Assembly: GCA_030512335.1 (NCBI GenBank)
Contig: JAULSU010000006.1
Span: 1,116,001-1,180,000, forward strand
Length of the DNA stretch: 64,000 nucleotides
Origin: Immersiella caudata
Taxonomy: Eukaryota; Ascomycota; Sordariomycetes; Sordariales; Lasiosphaeriaceae
Direction: 5' to 3'
The stretch's first letter is position 1, and every line of letters begins with the position of its first letter. The translations under genes were made by a program, and so were the position numbers. Under the pieces are notes generated by a model. It had not been told where the DNA came from, did no database searches, and saw only the letters and a list, made by a program, of their open reading frames with translations. Below are positions 52,900 to 63,551 of this stretch, one piece after another.

Positions 52900-53999
52900 C
52901 TATGTATCAGCGATGTCCAGGAAGCTTACATTGACTGCCAAAGCCCGTCGTTCTGTGCGCCCGAGATCCTCACGCCTTCCTATCCTTCCCGGCTTCGGAT
53001 CAAGTGACTTCAGCGACCGCCTCAGAGTATTGATGTACTCCAGGGCGGTTACTATGAGTTGCGGTCTCAAGTCGGTCAAACGGAACATGAAGCCCTCGAG
53101 TGACGGGATGACCGTCTCCGGTTCAGCCTCTAGAGTTCCAACCGTTTCGTCAAACACATCGCCCAGTCTCGGGGAAGCCTTTTTGCTGCCGTCTGTAAGA
53201 ATATCAATCTTTCCGAGTACATATTTGTGAATTTCTGTCTCGATGTCGGCGTCATTCGAGATTTGGATTGCCCCAATACATATGAGAACGAGACAAATCA
53301 TGGTCAGCAGACTAAAGGACACATCTGTGGCGAATACCGTATCTCTCCTGGCAGAATAGGAAAGATTCGCGCTAATGGCGATGCGCAACTGTGTTATCGA
53401 GCGGAAAGGGTGTATCATCGCTGCTAATAGCTTCAGCCATGAGGCCCGGCGAGACTAGCATAATCGGATGCACGGTCAGCTGCCAGGCGAAGACTGCAGC
53501 AACCAATTCAAGATGGTCGAGGGGCGGAGGGTAGGTAATACATTGAGAACACTCACGTTGAATGTTGTTTCCAATACCCGGTCCTTGATCAAACTGCAGT
53601 ATGCCGCCATGATCAGGATCAACAAGCTGTAAAGTGTAATAAACACGTTCGTCGAAATTTCGAAGTCGTTTCGCTTTGTCGACACATCCGCAATAACGAC
53701 CAAGCCCTCAAGTTGGAGCCATAGGATGGGTCGCGCAAGAGACAGCGCAAGATAAAACGGGCCGTTCAGCGTGACGACGACGAAGAAAACCTTGGATGCA
53801 AACCAGAGGTGTCCAGCAGTGCGTTGATCCCATCGACCCTCAATATCAGCCCATTACAGTCGAAAAAGGCGCCGCACGAGTAGTAGGACTGAGATAACGC
53901 GGAAGACCTCAGCGACCGGGAATGTGAGGATGTAGCCGTACACGACATCACGTCTGTCAAAGCGCATCCACCGATCAGTAGCCGCAAAGGCATAATAGC
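52900..53999 (-). pseudogene. Second multi-pass membrane protein gene, degraded or mis-spliced
   Basis: The minus strand reads DRRDVVYGYILTFPVAEVFRV, a TAA at 53854-53856 (one C-to-T from CAA), then WADIEGRWDQRTAGHLWF, FFVVVTLNGPFYLALSLARP and VFITLYSLLILIMAAYCSLI. A GTGAGT donor near 53560 marks a likely intron, followed by FAWQLTVHPIMLVSPGLM and, in another frame, LLTMICLVLICIGAIQISND and a soluble C-terminus ending at 52900. Several membrane helices are clear. The exact exons are not resolved and the TAA suggests inactivation. Convergent with the preceding membrane-protein gene. Confidence 0.5.
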
Positions 54000-54211
54000 T
54001 GCCGGAATACATAAAACACAACGGTTAATATAGTGGCCAACTTAACAGTGTATTGTTAAAGATAACTTACACGCAAAGACTCCGAGAACTCCGGTCTATG
54101 TGGACTGGGGTGATGGGAAGTCATTCAAGATCTCAAAGGGTAGTAAGTGATTGATCATGATGAAGATGATGGAGAGATCTAGAGTCCTCTCCATCGGCCA
54201 CAGATATATCT
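54000..54211. other. AT-rich intergenic
   Basis: Contains a TATCTGTGGCC inverted repeat near 54195-54220. Nothing else. Confidence 0.4.
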
Positions 54212-54562
54212 GTGGCCTTGCTATGTAATCAAATACCTAAACTACGGGTCAGTGCAACGGCCTCCACTGGCACCGAGGCAGCGGAGGCCCATTCGGTATC
54301 GTGGGGTCAGCCCCGCGACGTTGAGGAAACTAGCGCGCCAAACGATGCGAAAGACAATATAAAGAAGGCCTCGTCAGCCGAGATTGTTGAAGGGGATGAA
54401 GGATCACTCGACGTCGCGTTGGAAATGGGAGGTTCGGAAATTGGTTCAATTGCAGTTTGTGTTGGTGGGTTCGGGCATACTGGGCTGGAGCCCGAGAAGA
54501 AAACCGGGAGGAAAGTGTATAAGCCCGTGACACTGGAGCAACTGGCGGACATAGCAGTGTGA
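54212..54562 (+). other. Coding-like fragment, unrecognised
   Basis: An open frame without an ATG at its start, ending EPEKKTGRKVYKPVTLEQLADIAV and a stop. Composition (acidic middle, Gly-rich then basic end) looks protein-coding. It may be a last exon or relic connected with the neighbouring membrane genes. No function is suggested. Confidence 0.3.
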
Positions 54563-55366
54563 GAGTAATGAGTTTTGTCTATGGATAACTGGGAATGGGG
54601 TCTTTCGAAGCGCACTAGCGATGTGGGACACCTGGATGTGGGTAACTTATTTTCCTGTTCAAAACACATCTTCTCTTTTTTTCTGTTCCAGTCTTTGGTT
54701 CGGCCAACGGTACTCCTCTCTGTCAGATATTTTCAGACTAATCATCCACCCCTCCTGCAAGATTTCGGAGATTGAAAAGCGCTGAGGGCAGCGGCCGTGC
54801 CTAATTCGTCCAAGTCGGCCCGTTCGTGGACGGGAAGATATCTAAGGCGGATAAAAGTGAAAAATGATATTGGCTGGGCTGAATCTCTGCCCTACTTTTG
54901 TCAGGGTAATTTCAGCGACCAGGCCACAAATTCTGCCCAAAACGCCTTACGGGCATACGGTTCCTGAAAGAGGTCGCCGCATGAACTGCTTCGGCGGCGC
55001 CGCACAATAGTAGCCCGCGCCCTGCGCCGTAGGCAATCTCGCCTCCCGAACTGAGTGAGGCACAGGGCAATTAAAGATGGACACTAAGTGTTTTCAGTAG
55101 CAGCGGCGGGGATCATCCTCACAGAGAAATCGAATGATCCAAAAGTCCCAAGCGCCAAAGAGCCGCAGCGAAGCCGCATCCAACCCACATGAGGGGTCAA
55201 TGCGGAAGTGCTTGCCTGCCAAAAGACTGCCACAACAGAGCAAGCCCCTGCGGCAATCTATAAATGCTCAAGGACCAACCAGCCAGCAAAAGTTTGGGAA
55301 GCGCGCCTTCTCATCAACAGTCCAAAACTCAGGACATCCCCTCTACCATACTATCTCACCATCACC
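54563..55366. other. Intergenic, promoter of small secreted protein
   Basis: No repeat or coding region is supported. Confidence 0.5.
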
Positions 55367-55793
55367 ATGACTCGCCACGGACTCTTGCTTCTCGCCGCCC
55401 TGGCAGTGTCAAGCGGAGTCATCCCCGCCCAGGCCAGACCATCCGCCCAACCATCCACCATGGCACGCTCAGAGCCCAACGCAGACTGCCTCACCCTCTC
55501 AGACCACCCATCGTGGGAAATCACCAACATCCAACTCACAACCGGGAACCTCCTCAACGGCCCCTACTTCTCCGCCCAAGTCAGGAATTACGCCGCCGCC
55601 AGCCCAGACACCTACTTCAGCTGCCAGGCCGCCTTGAAGAGCGGGGCCACTGTCGGCCCGCAGGCTTTGGCTTGCTCGGCGCCCCTGCAAGGAGGGACGA
55701 AATATCCCACCCACATTGCGGCGACGTACGATGTTGCCACGTCCAGGTTTACTATTGATGAGACGTGGGTGTGTGAGAATAATCGACCGCCGT

Positions 55794-55795
<2 letters not shown>
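55367..55795 (+). CDS. Small secreted four-Cys protein, AA1-like (Alt a 1 type) candidate
   Basis: 142 aa, single exon, from ATG 55367. The signal peptide (MTRHGLLLLAALAVSSG, cleaved near AQA) precedes a mature domain of about 115 residues with four Cys (DCLTL, FSCQAA, LACSAP, WVCENN). The pattern of a W-x-I/V opening strand (SWEITNIQL), a central variable part, FSCQA and a closing FTIDETWVC strand resembles AA1-like (Alt a 1) beta-barrel proteins of ascomycetes. These are secreted and often act at host or microbe interfaces. The assignment is by pattern only. A T30 run follows the stop codon. Confidence 0.75.
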
Positions 55796-55826
<31 letters not shown>

Positions 55827-57086
55827 CAGGTTTTTGGTTCTTTTTTTTGTCAATGTCATTTCCTACATCGTGCGAGAGCGGAAAAGAGAACGAGAAAGCT
55901 AATCCCGGGTCCCCTACATAGTCTCTTGTTCACCGGCAAGGCGAGCACTACCCTCGATCTACCATGCGCCCCCGTCATCTCCTCGCGCGAGGATCCCAAC
56001 CTCGTTGTAACGTGTGCGCACATGACGCCGTTTAGCTTCCCGGGAACGCTGGTTTCCCAGTCGCCTGTTTCGGGCCCCTAGAGCACTCACTCGCTACTCG
56101 TTCAGAGTGGCACTGAGAGGTGGGATATTGTTGTGGGCTCAATTTGTGGTTGTTTCTACTGTTTGGTTCATGTTATCAAAGGTACCAATGGAAATGATGC
56201 AAATTCCAAGCTAAGCAAAAACCAGCGAGATTAGTATATCATCTAGTGTAACCCTTGCGGCGTTCGTTCCTCTCCCGACGCCTAGGGATATGTAGTAACA
56301 TCTGCTAGCAAAATGCTATATACCTCGAGCACGGTTTTGTTCATTTTGTGCCTTTGATAAAATGAGCACTATTCATCATCTGTTCGGTTGAAAAGGTGAT
56401 CAATTTGAAAGGCGGCGTCGAACTCGATCTTGGATTCCATGTCAGGTTGCCCTTGGACGCGACTCTCCACGGTACGGTTCTTACCTCCATTTTAAAAGCT
56501 GCGTTTATTTTGTTAGGATAGAGGGTTCTATTCTGGGACCTCCTATCTTCGGAGGTAAGGCCCAAAATCGGTCCCTATATCGCGTAAACTTTGCCAATTT
56601 TCATGGCAGGGTGAACAATAGTAAGCCGAAGCTGAGCTGGGGGGGTGAAGCGAGTATCATTTTGGGCTAGCCATTTTTAGGCAGGGCCCACGTATTTTCC
56701 GTGGCAGACTACCTAAGTATTAAAGAACACCCAGGCAATATTTGCAACGGGAGGCCTGGCACGTAATGAGTACTTCTTCAGTAGGCTGCAGGACTTTGCC
56801 CAGCAGAAGAAAGTCACATCTCTGAGGGTAGATAATGAGTAAGGAATCTCAGCCTCGAGTCAATTTGTTTCAACACTCCGGTTAACAGTACACCAACCCA
56901 GCTGGTCCGCCGTTGCTCAAGGCGGCGTCAAGGTTGTTTCTCTCCAGTATCCACACGCCGAGGAATGCGCCTGTGAGAGAAGACAGAACCGAACCCTCTC
57001 AGCTTGCACTCAGTGCCCATGCCACATTGGCGTGGCTCTATCGGACGAGTTCAAGCCCGACCATCACCTCCCCAGTCAGCGTTACC
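55796..57086. other. Intergenic with T30 run
   Basis: T30 at 55797-55826 directly after the stop codon. The rest is AT-rich without a supported gene. The frame of the next gene is open from about 56913 but without ATG before 57087. Confidence 0.45.
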
Positions 57087-57647
57087 ATGACCTCCTCGAC
57101 GGCACGTCTAGAGCAAAAAGACTCTGTGCAGTGGGTCATACACAAGGGCGACATGGTCCCGCTGCCGGAACCGTTGCGTAAGAGTGTCAAGGTCCTTCGC
57201 CGCTTGACGCCAACGAGCAGCCCAGTTGGAACGGTAACGGTCGCTATGTCAAAGGCGAGTGAAGAAATCCCCGCCAAGCACTTTTTTCAGACAGGTAACG
57301 CCCCCCCCCCCCTCCCCCGGACGGCGAAAATAACTGCAGTATTTGCTATTGGTGGCTGACGGTTATCAATCAAAGATGCCAACTTTGAAGTATTGAACAT
57401 CGGCTACATCATCAAGACCGTCCCGACGGAGTTGCGTGAAAGGCTGCGCAGCGACACCGGCGTCAACTACAGCAGAGTGGAGCTTCAGGTTGAGTTTGTG
57501 GTTGATAAGAACAACATTGCAGTTGAGTTGTATTTCGAGGAGGAGAACTGGCTCCCCGTATTTGGAGGGTTGCGACGCGCCGATCGTGCACCTACGAGAC
57601 ATACACTTGGGCGGGTTTCTACGCAGCTGTCTGGTGCCCATACATGA
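57087..57647 (+). CDS. Hypothetical two-exon protein
   Basis: Exons 57087-57294 and 57376-57647, 159 aa. The 81 bp intron (GTAACG...AAG) contains a C12 run, and its removal joins HFFQTG to DANFEVLNIGYIIKTVPTEL. The second exon reads RVELQVEFVVDKNNIAVELYF, which is convincingly protein-like. Near 57560 a second plus frame takes over with VHLRDIHLGGFLRSCLVPIH, so the true 3' end may use another intron or a frameshift and extend to about 57705. The frame is also open 5' to 56913, so a first exon may be missing. No family recognised. Confidence 0.45.
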
Positions 57648-57897
57648 GGGCGACCCCGTCTGGACTCCAGTTAGAGCCTTCTTGTTACTGATCAGCGTGG
57701 GGTAACATATTTCTCACAACTCTGGAAATCGAGGTTTCATTACTCCTTTCACTCGGTGGTCTACTTGTAACCTCTGGATAATTACATCATTCCAACGCGA
57801 AAACTCCACACAATGATTCTGAAACGCCAAAACGCCATTCAATGCTTCATCTCATTACCACCCTCAAATCACCTTCCCCCTCTCCCTATTTCCTCTT

Positions 57898-58293
57898 TCA
57901 CATACAATAAGGAACCCCATACAGCACCTTACACCCCGTCCCCTTTGGACAATCCCCCACCTTCTCATACGCCCCTTGGACATTACACACCCTAATCGCT
58001 GCCGTCCCCATACACTCCATCTTCCCCGGCGTCGTGCATCCCCCTCCACCTGTATTACCTCCTGCTGCCACGCAGTACGGAATCATACCACCTCCCGAGG
58101 CCAAGAGCTGGCAGGTTGTACCCTGTTGGCATTGCCAGTCGGGTTGCCATTTGCCGTAGTAGTCGCAGACTTGGATGGAGGTGGGGGGGTTGGCGCAGCG
58201 GTAGGCGCCGTAGGTGCAGGGGGGTGGGTTGGTGGTTGGGGAAGCAGTAGTGAAGGCGAGGAGGGGGAGGGTGAGGAGGAGGGTTGTGAGCAT
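57898..58293 (-). CDS. Secreted protein with two tandem six-Cys modules
   Basis: 131 aa from ATG 58293. Signal peptide MLTTLLLTLPLLAFTTAS. Two modules follow, CTYGAYRCANPPTSIQVC... ending MIPYC and CTTPGKMECMGTAAIRVC... ending GVPYC, separated by a Gly/Thr linker. Both have six Cys in the same order, with W or Y and a GTxC near the end, so they are internal duplicates. The pattern (C, then Y-x-C, then a VC strand, then C...GTxC) is like small fungal carbohydrate-binding modules of the CBM19 type. Chitin binding is a guess from this likeness. Single exon. Confidence 0.78.
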   Translation of the reverse strand: MLTTLLLTLPLLAFTTASPTTNPPPCTYGAYRCANPPTSIQVCDYYGKWQPDWQCQQGTTCQLLASGGGMIPYCVAAGGNTGGGGCTTPGKMECMGTAAIRVCNVQGAYEKVGDCPKGTGCKVLYGVPYCM

Positions 58294-58987
58294 TTTGATT
58301 GGTGGGTTGAAGTTGGTGTGATTTTTCCTGGTACGAGTTGATTTGAATTTGAATTATTGTGGACAGAATATGGAAAAAGGATTAGGTGGGTGAAGGGGGG
58401 GGAAGGGAACTTATACCTGCAGCGTCGATGGAATCAAGTTCACAACGTCGCCGCGTTCCCGAGTCCGGCGCTGGAGATGAGCTCGTGATGGGATGGCTGT
58501 AATGTGATGCTCTGATGCTGCTGAGTCCCCAGCGCGGCTGAAAGGCTGGTAGAGCTTAGGACTGGTTTGCAGGGTGGTAAAAAGGGGCGAAATGGAAAAG
58601 AACAACCTCGGCACAGTCCTGCATCAGACATCTCTTGATGTACCTGTGATCAGCCCTCCTGCAACGGTGGGCGAATGCTCGGTGTTTCTATTTTGGTCCT
58701 CTCTAGCATCGAGAGGGAGATCATAACTTTTCGCGCTGTTCATATTTTGGGGGAGGATGGGACCGTGCAAGTCCGCGGTATTTCCGCAGCAGTCGTGGGG
58801 TGATTGCGGCACTGCTGTTGTGGCGAGGGAGCTCACTGCGGGTTGTTAGAGCTGCGCCCTGATTGGTGGTGTGATAATTCGCTGAGCCCAACAGGCCACT
58901 TACACGACACCGCTCCCAGACACGAAGCTCATCCAAGAATCATCATCGAATCACCGCCTATCCAACTCACTGCACCTCATTGCCAAA
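58294..58987. other. Intergenic between secreted Cys protein and GPCR
   Basis: Promoter of the 57898 gene and 3' flank of the GPCR gene. Nothing recognised. Confidence 0.5.
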
Positions 58988-60512
58988 CTACAAATCCAAA
59001 AACGACTCGCGCCCTCCCGCGGTTGGGAAATACATCCTCTCGGGCCGTCGCGGCCCCGTCTCCTTCTCCCGTCCAGTAGAACTCACAACCTCAATCTCGA
59101 CCGTCTTGCGAATCCCCATCCCTTGTCCATCCGGCTTGACCTCCACCAGCTCCATGTCCTCGGTATAACTGGACGCAGGCCCAAAATCCGCTTGATCAAG
59201 TCCCAACGAATCATTAGACACCGCCTGAGACACAGGCTTGTCCTCCTCCGCGTCCCCTTCCGATGCCCCTGAATTGAGAACCAATTTCTGGCCACCCTCA
59301 CCCATATTTAACCCCTTTGAATTTCTCTTTCCCGACTCGCCAACAGCGTAGCCACTCAGTCCAATGACTACTCCTGAGAGCCTCTTCTTTTGCTGTCCGC
59401 GGAACAACCCGCGCCAATTCGCCATGGAACCCTCAGTAGCGCCGTAGATGACTGCATCGATGAACCCCTGGAGGACAATGCAAGCCTTATCCACAGTAGC
59501 CACCTGCCATGGCGCAGGCTGCCCGCTGACAGTGTGGTAGATGCGGATTCCAGTTGGCAGCGACCAGATGATGGCGTAGGCAAGGGGGTAGAGGAGCATC
59601 AAGCGAGCAAGCTAGTTTTGATCAGCAATGAACGGAGCGAACTGAAGAGTAACAAACGCACCTGCTTCAGTCGCCTTGTGTGACTGGCGCTATTGAGATG
59701 ACCCTCCAAACGACGAGACCCAGAGCCACTGGGGTTGTTGTTCGAACCAGAAGCGTCAAGAGAAGCCAGACGCCGATGAGCCTTGAACAGAACCAGATAC
59801 AACCGGGCGTACATCAGGAACATGATGCCAATAATTGCCCCTGAGACATGTCAGTACCCAACGAAGCGGCCACTTGCCAACAAGGAGACTTACACCTCGG
59901 CACAAAATTAACCAACAGCCTAACCTCATCCGACGTAAACCAACACCACCCCCCGATGTCCCCATACCCCACCACCCCGAGCCCAATCGAAGCCCACAAG
60001 ACCGACAGCACCCACGGTACCACCCAGGGCAGCCACGAATGCTCATGCAGCCACGCCGACCACTTCTTCCTATCCGTCAACACCACAAACGTGTACAGCG
60101 CGATGAGCAGAACCCAGTAATCCGTCTGGATGACAAACACCTGCGTCATGTACCCGTTGAAGCTGCAGAAGTGGGTTTGTTCGGAAGCTCCGATCCAGCG
60201 GCCGGAGACGTTCATGGACGAGGAGAGGAGGAAGTTGAAGGCCATGGCGAAGTCGCTGAGGGCGAGGCCGAGGATGAGTTGGTGGCGGGGGCTGCGGAGG
60301 TCGGGGAAGGCCTGCCAGTGGGTTTGGTTAGGGGAGGTCTAAGATTGGTGGTGCTCGAGGGAAGAGCTCACGAAGAAGCTGGCGATCATCCAGCCTGCGC
60401 CGAGTGCGGACAGGATAGAGGCGATAAGGATGGCAATGCTTTGCATGTGGATCACGAAAGGCTCTGTCGGGGCAGCCAGCGCTGCCCGAGGGGAGATGTC
60501 GAAGCGAGCCAT
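58988..60512 (-). CDS. G-protein-coupled receptor, Git3/cAMP-receptor-like
   Basis: Four exons on the minus strand, 60512-60372, 60311-59894, 59840-59662 and 59611-58988, 453 aa. The introns (60, 53 and 50 bp) are GT-AG and restore helix text at each join. Seven membrane helices can be followed: SIAILIASILSALGAGWMIA, the LILGLALSDFAMAFNFLL helix, VFVIQTDYWVLLIALYTFVV, WLPWVVPWVLSVLWASIGLG, AIIGIMFLMYARLYLVL, MLLYPLAYAIIWSLPTGI and the CIVLQGFIDAVIYG helix. The cytoplasmic tail of about 160 residues is charged and Ser-rich. The plan matches fungal Git3/GprC and cAMP-receptor-like GPCRs that couple nutrients to the cAMP-PKA route. Ligand unknown. Confidence 0.93.
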
Positions 60513-61876
60513 CGTTTTGGGGACATTAGGAGAGTGTTCCACCTTCACATTGCGTCCCTTTGGAAGCCGTCGCCATCTTATGTCATGGTAGGATCTCTCG
60601 GTGATTTGCGTCCATAAATGGATAATGCCCGCTGACCAGGGCCGGAGATGTGGTGGACATTTGCCTCTGATATCTCATGTCCCTCGAGGCCGTTCAGGGT
60701 GGAAGATTTCAACGGCGCCGCGGGCAGGAAAGTTCCCTTCAATTTTGGCTCGAAGGAATGCATTGTTTGAAAAGGGGAAAAGAAAAAAAGAAACCTCCCG
60801 ACACAAAGCTGATACCAGACCCCCACAGGGCCCCGGGTCAGGGCAGCAGCTGCTCTTTGCCTGCCCGATTGGAACCGTGAAGATATCAGCCTCTTTCCAC
60901 GTGGCACACAGTATATTGAGAAGAAGAATGATAGACAGACAGGGGTATCCTCCAGAGAGATGCTTGGTCCACAAATAGCCGCGCGTGGGGGTGGGGAGCG
61001 CAGGTTGAGTGGGGGTGACCTCGAACAGAACCTCGGTTTCAGGGTCTAAATCCATATCCGGAGATGTCTGCCTTGTATCGGAAACGTTGATTCCAAGCCG
61101 GGTCCCTATCTGATTGACTACTGGGACTTGAGATAAGAGTGGGCGTGGCGGGAACGTGGCGCAGGGGTCTCGTCGTGGTCCGCGGAGATCTGTAAACCGC
61201 CCCCCCCCCCCCCGAATCATGAGTCAGGGGTAAAAACGCAAGAGGTGCCTCAGAACGAAAGATTACCGACGATGCGTTCCTCTGCATCTTTAAGTTGGGT
61301 TTTTTATGCCAGACCAACCTAGCCAAGCAAGTAGTGGATTCGACGCCCGAGAAATTCGCGAAAGAAAAGCATGATCCAAACGTACAACACAGCTTTCTCC
61401 TCGCGGATCTTTTCCTGCTCTGTGCCTTTCACGATCGTCAAGTTTCGCTGCGCTTCGTCGCCAGCCGTCCCTTTCCTCGCACCATAGCCGTTCTCGCTCC
61501 CAACTTGGGACCCGGACTGCAGTTTGATCATTTTCGCAAAGGTCTTCAATTCCGTAGGCTCAGACTTCTTCCAACCCCAATTCTCCCTCGCTTGCTCATG
61601 GCGTTCGCCCTGCTTTCCTCCTGGGGCTGCTCTTCGTCTTCGCCACGTCCGCGGGGCCATGCGCTGCGGGGCGGTCCTTGTTTCACGGCGCTTGTTGTAG
61701 TCAATAGCCCCGTTCAGCCCGTCCATGTCCGTTTCAAGCCTGTCGGCATACTTTTTCAAACCTCTTCTTCTCGTCCTTGGACCCTCGGATGAGTGTGGTA
61801 GGTGTGGCATTTTGGTGTGACCATTTGCGAGTCAAACTGGTAGACACCGAGGCTCTTCTTCAATCCCTCTTTTACG
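60513..61876. other. Intergenic, upstream of GPCR
   Basis: C14 at 61200-61213. A minus frame at about 60675-61060 reads a short helix (LSIILLLNILCATW) but has no further support. Nothing called. Confidence 0.45.
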
Positions 61877-63127
61877 ATGTGGCGTTTCTTCTTCAGCGCC
61901 CCGTCGATTTCGACTCTCAGGAGAAACGGCCTTCCATCGTTGGAAAAGACGAAGGCTGTCCGGAACCGGTTCCCGTGGGAAGGTTGTCCTTTGAGGAGAT
62001 TTCCTGCCTGCGCCCACTTCACTGAGTTTGCCGGCCCGCTGCCCCCTGTCGACTTGTGTCGGCAAGCGCCGCCCTCAAAGACCCATCGCGCCTCCCGCTG
62101 GAGTTCCTTCCTCCCACAACACTTCGCCTAAACGACCCCCGATACCGTAAAATTCGATATGTGGCGCAATGCCTTAAAGCGGCCTGCTCGCAATGCAGAA
62201 CGGCGTTCCCGCGATGGAGACGGGGCCCAGCTGCCTGGCCTCAACAGCGTTCTTCTCCTGGGCGTCTTCCTGGCCGACCACCGTTTGGTACCGCTGCAGC
62301 AAGTCATCCCCGCCGTCGAGTATAACGCAGATGGTGGCGGACTCGAGCACGCAGTCGTGCAAATTCGTGAAGAACATCTCCATGTGGATGATGCCGGCTA
62401 CATCTACATCCCCTTTGAGTTTGAGGTGCCGGGCTGGTTCGTCCCGCAGGCACCCAAAGAGGCACGCATGGCCGTCGACACAACTCTCGCTCAGGCAACT
62501 CGACTCCAAGACTAGTCAACCCAAGTGTTCTGCCTCCAGCTGCTGATAATGCTGACGCAAGATCCGAGCGAGCTATTTTATCGACAAGGCCAGCTACAAA
62601 AGTCCGTAATGGGCGACCACGAAGGCTACCTCCGGACTTGCCTCTCCAGCTATCTCGCTTGTCGGGGCAAGGATGCCGAGAAACAACTACTCGCCCAACT
62701 AAAGGAGATTGACGATTGGACCGAATTGAGTGCTGTGCGAGCTGCCGACGTACATCTGGCCAAGCAGCAGATACAAAGGATCCTGAGTGCCAAGATCAAC
62801 GGGCAACGCGCCCTTCCTCCTCTCAGAAGACCACCCATGACCTACTAGGCCTGGTTGTCGGAGTCGGCGCTGGTATATCTGGAGGCCGATAACATCGGTA
62901 CAACCTCGCCGCGAAAAGTTCACTTTCGGGGAAAACGCAGGCATATCACCATCAAGGACGCGAAACACCCGAGATCTCCCTCTAGAGGCGAGAAGGTCGC
63001 GCTGGGCAATCGGAAGAAGGATGGCGAACGCGATCGTGAGCCTGATCGCCGAGATTTTCATTCTTCCAGTCACCCTCCAGGCGACGATGACGACGAAGGT
63101 CAGGCTTACGGCCATGGAAGACGATGA
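61877..63127 (+). pseudogene. Unrecognised protein gene broken by TAA, TAG, TAG, TGA in one frame
   Basis: A single plus-strand frame is coding-like for over 400 codons but stopped at 62129 (TAA), 62513 (TAG), 62846 (TAG) and 63125 (TGA). Each is one C-to-T change from CAA, CAG, CAG and CGA. Text between stops is typical of protein: GLNSVLLLGVFLADHRLVPL, EEHLHVDDAGYIYIPFEFEV, VFCLQLLIMLTQDPSELFYR and CRGKDAEKQLLAQLKEIDDW. The C-terminal part is basic with an RGKRRHITIKDAKH patch. No family is recognised. The first codon is uncertain. Confidence 0.6.
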
Positions 63128-63551
63128 CGAAAGTGGCGATGACGACGACTATGGTGACAATGGTGACCTCGACGACGGTCTTCTCAATGCCAAGGACCTT
63201 GCTTTCGATGAGGACGCTGATGACCTCCATATCTACGTGGTTGACATCCCCACGAGCCAGATCCGGGATAAGAAGGCCAAAGTCGTCGTGCGGCCCGAGG
63301 AAAAAGAGGACGAGGACGAGGACGAGCACGAAACAAGACATCACACTAGGGCGAGTGGCAGATGCCATCAAACCACCGGCGAGGGATCCCAGAGTGCCGT
63401 CAAGGGCAAAGGCAAGAAGAAGGACAAAGGGAAGCAGCCCGAAGTACGTGTCGAACTCCCGCGAGGGAGAGTCGTGGAGATGGAATCTGGCGAGGAATCG
63501 GACCCACGCAATGTGGTCGGCGAAGGTGAAGCATCTTCAAGGGGTAGATAG
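63114..63551 (+). CDS. Acidic protein or frameshifted end of the preceding gene
   Basis: 145 codons from ATG 63114 in another frame: MEDDDESGDDDDYGDNGD, then DLHIYVVDIPTSQIRDKK, then alternating acidic and Lys/Gly-rich runs. It overlaps the last codons of the broken gene upstream and may be its continuation after a frameshift. Confidence 0.3.
   Translation: MEDDDESGDDDDYGDNGDLDDGLLNAKDLAFDEDADDLHIYVVDIPTSQIRDKKAKVVVRPEEKEDEDEDEHETRHHTRASGRCHQTTGEGSQSAVKGKGKKKDKGKQPEVRVELPRGRVVEMESGEESDPRNVVGEGEASSRGR

Noticed and set aside
60675..61220. Minus-strand frame with one hydrophobic segment, considered as a UstYa-like start
   Set aside because: No HxxHC or other UstYa motif follows; the rest is low-quality text.
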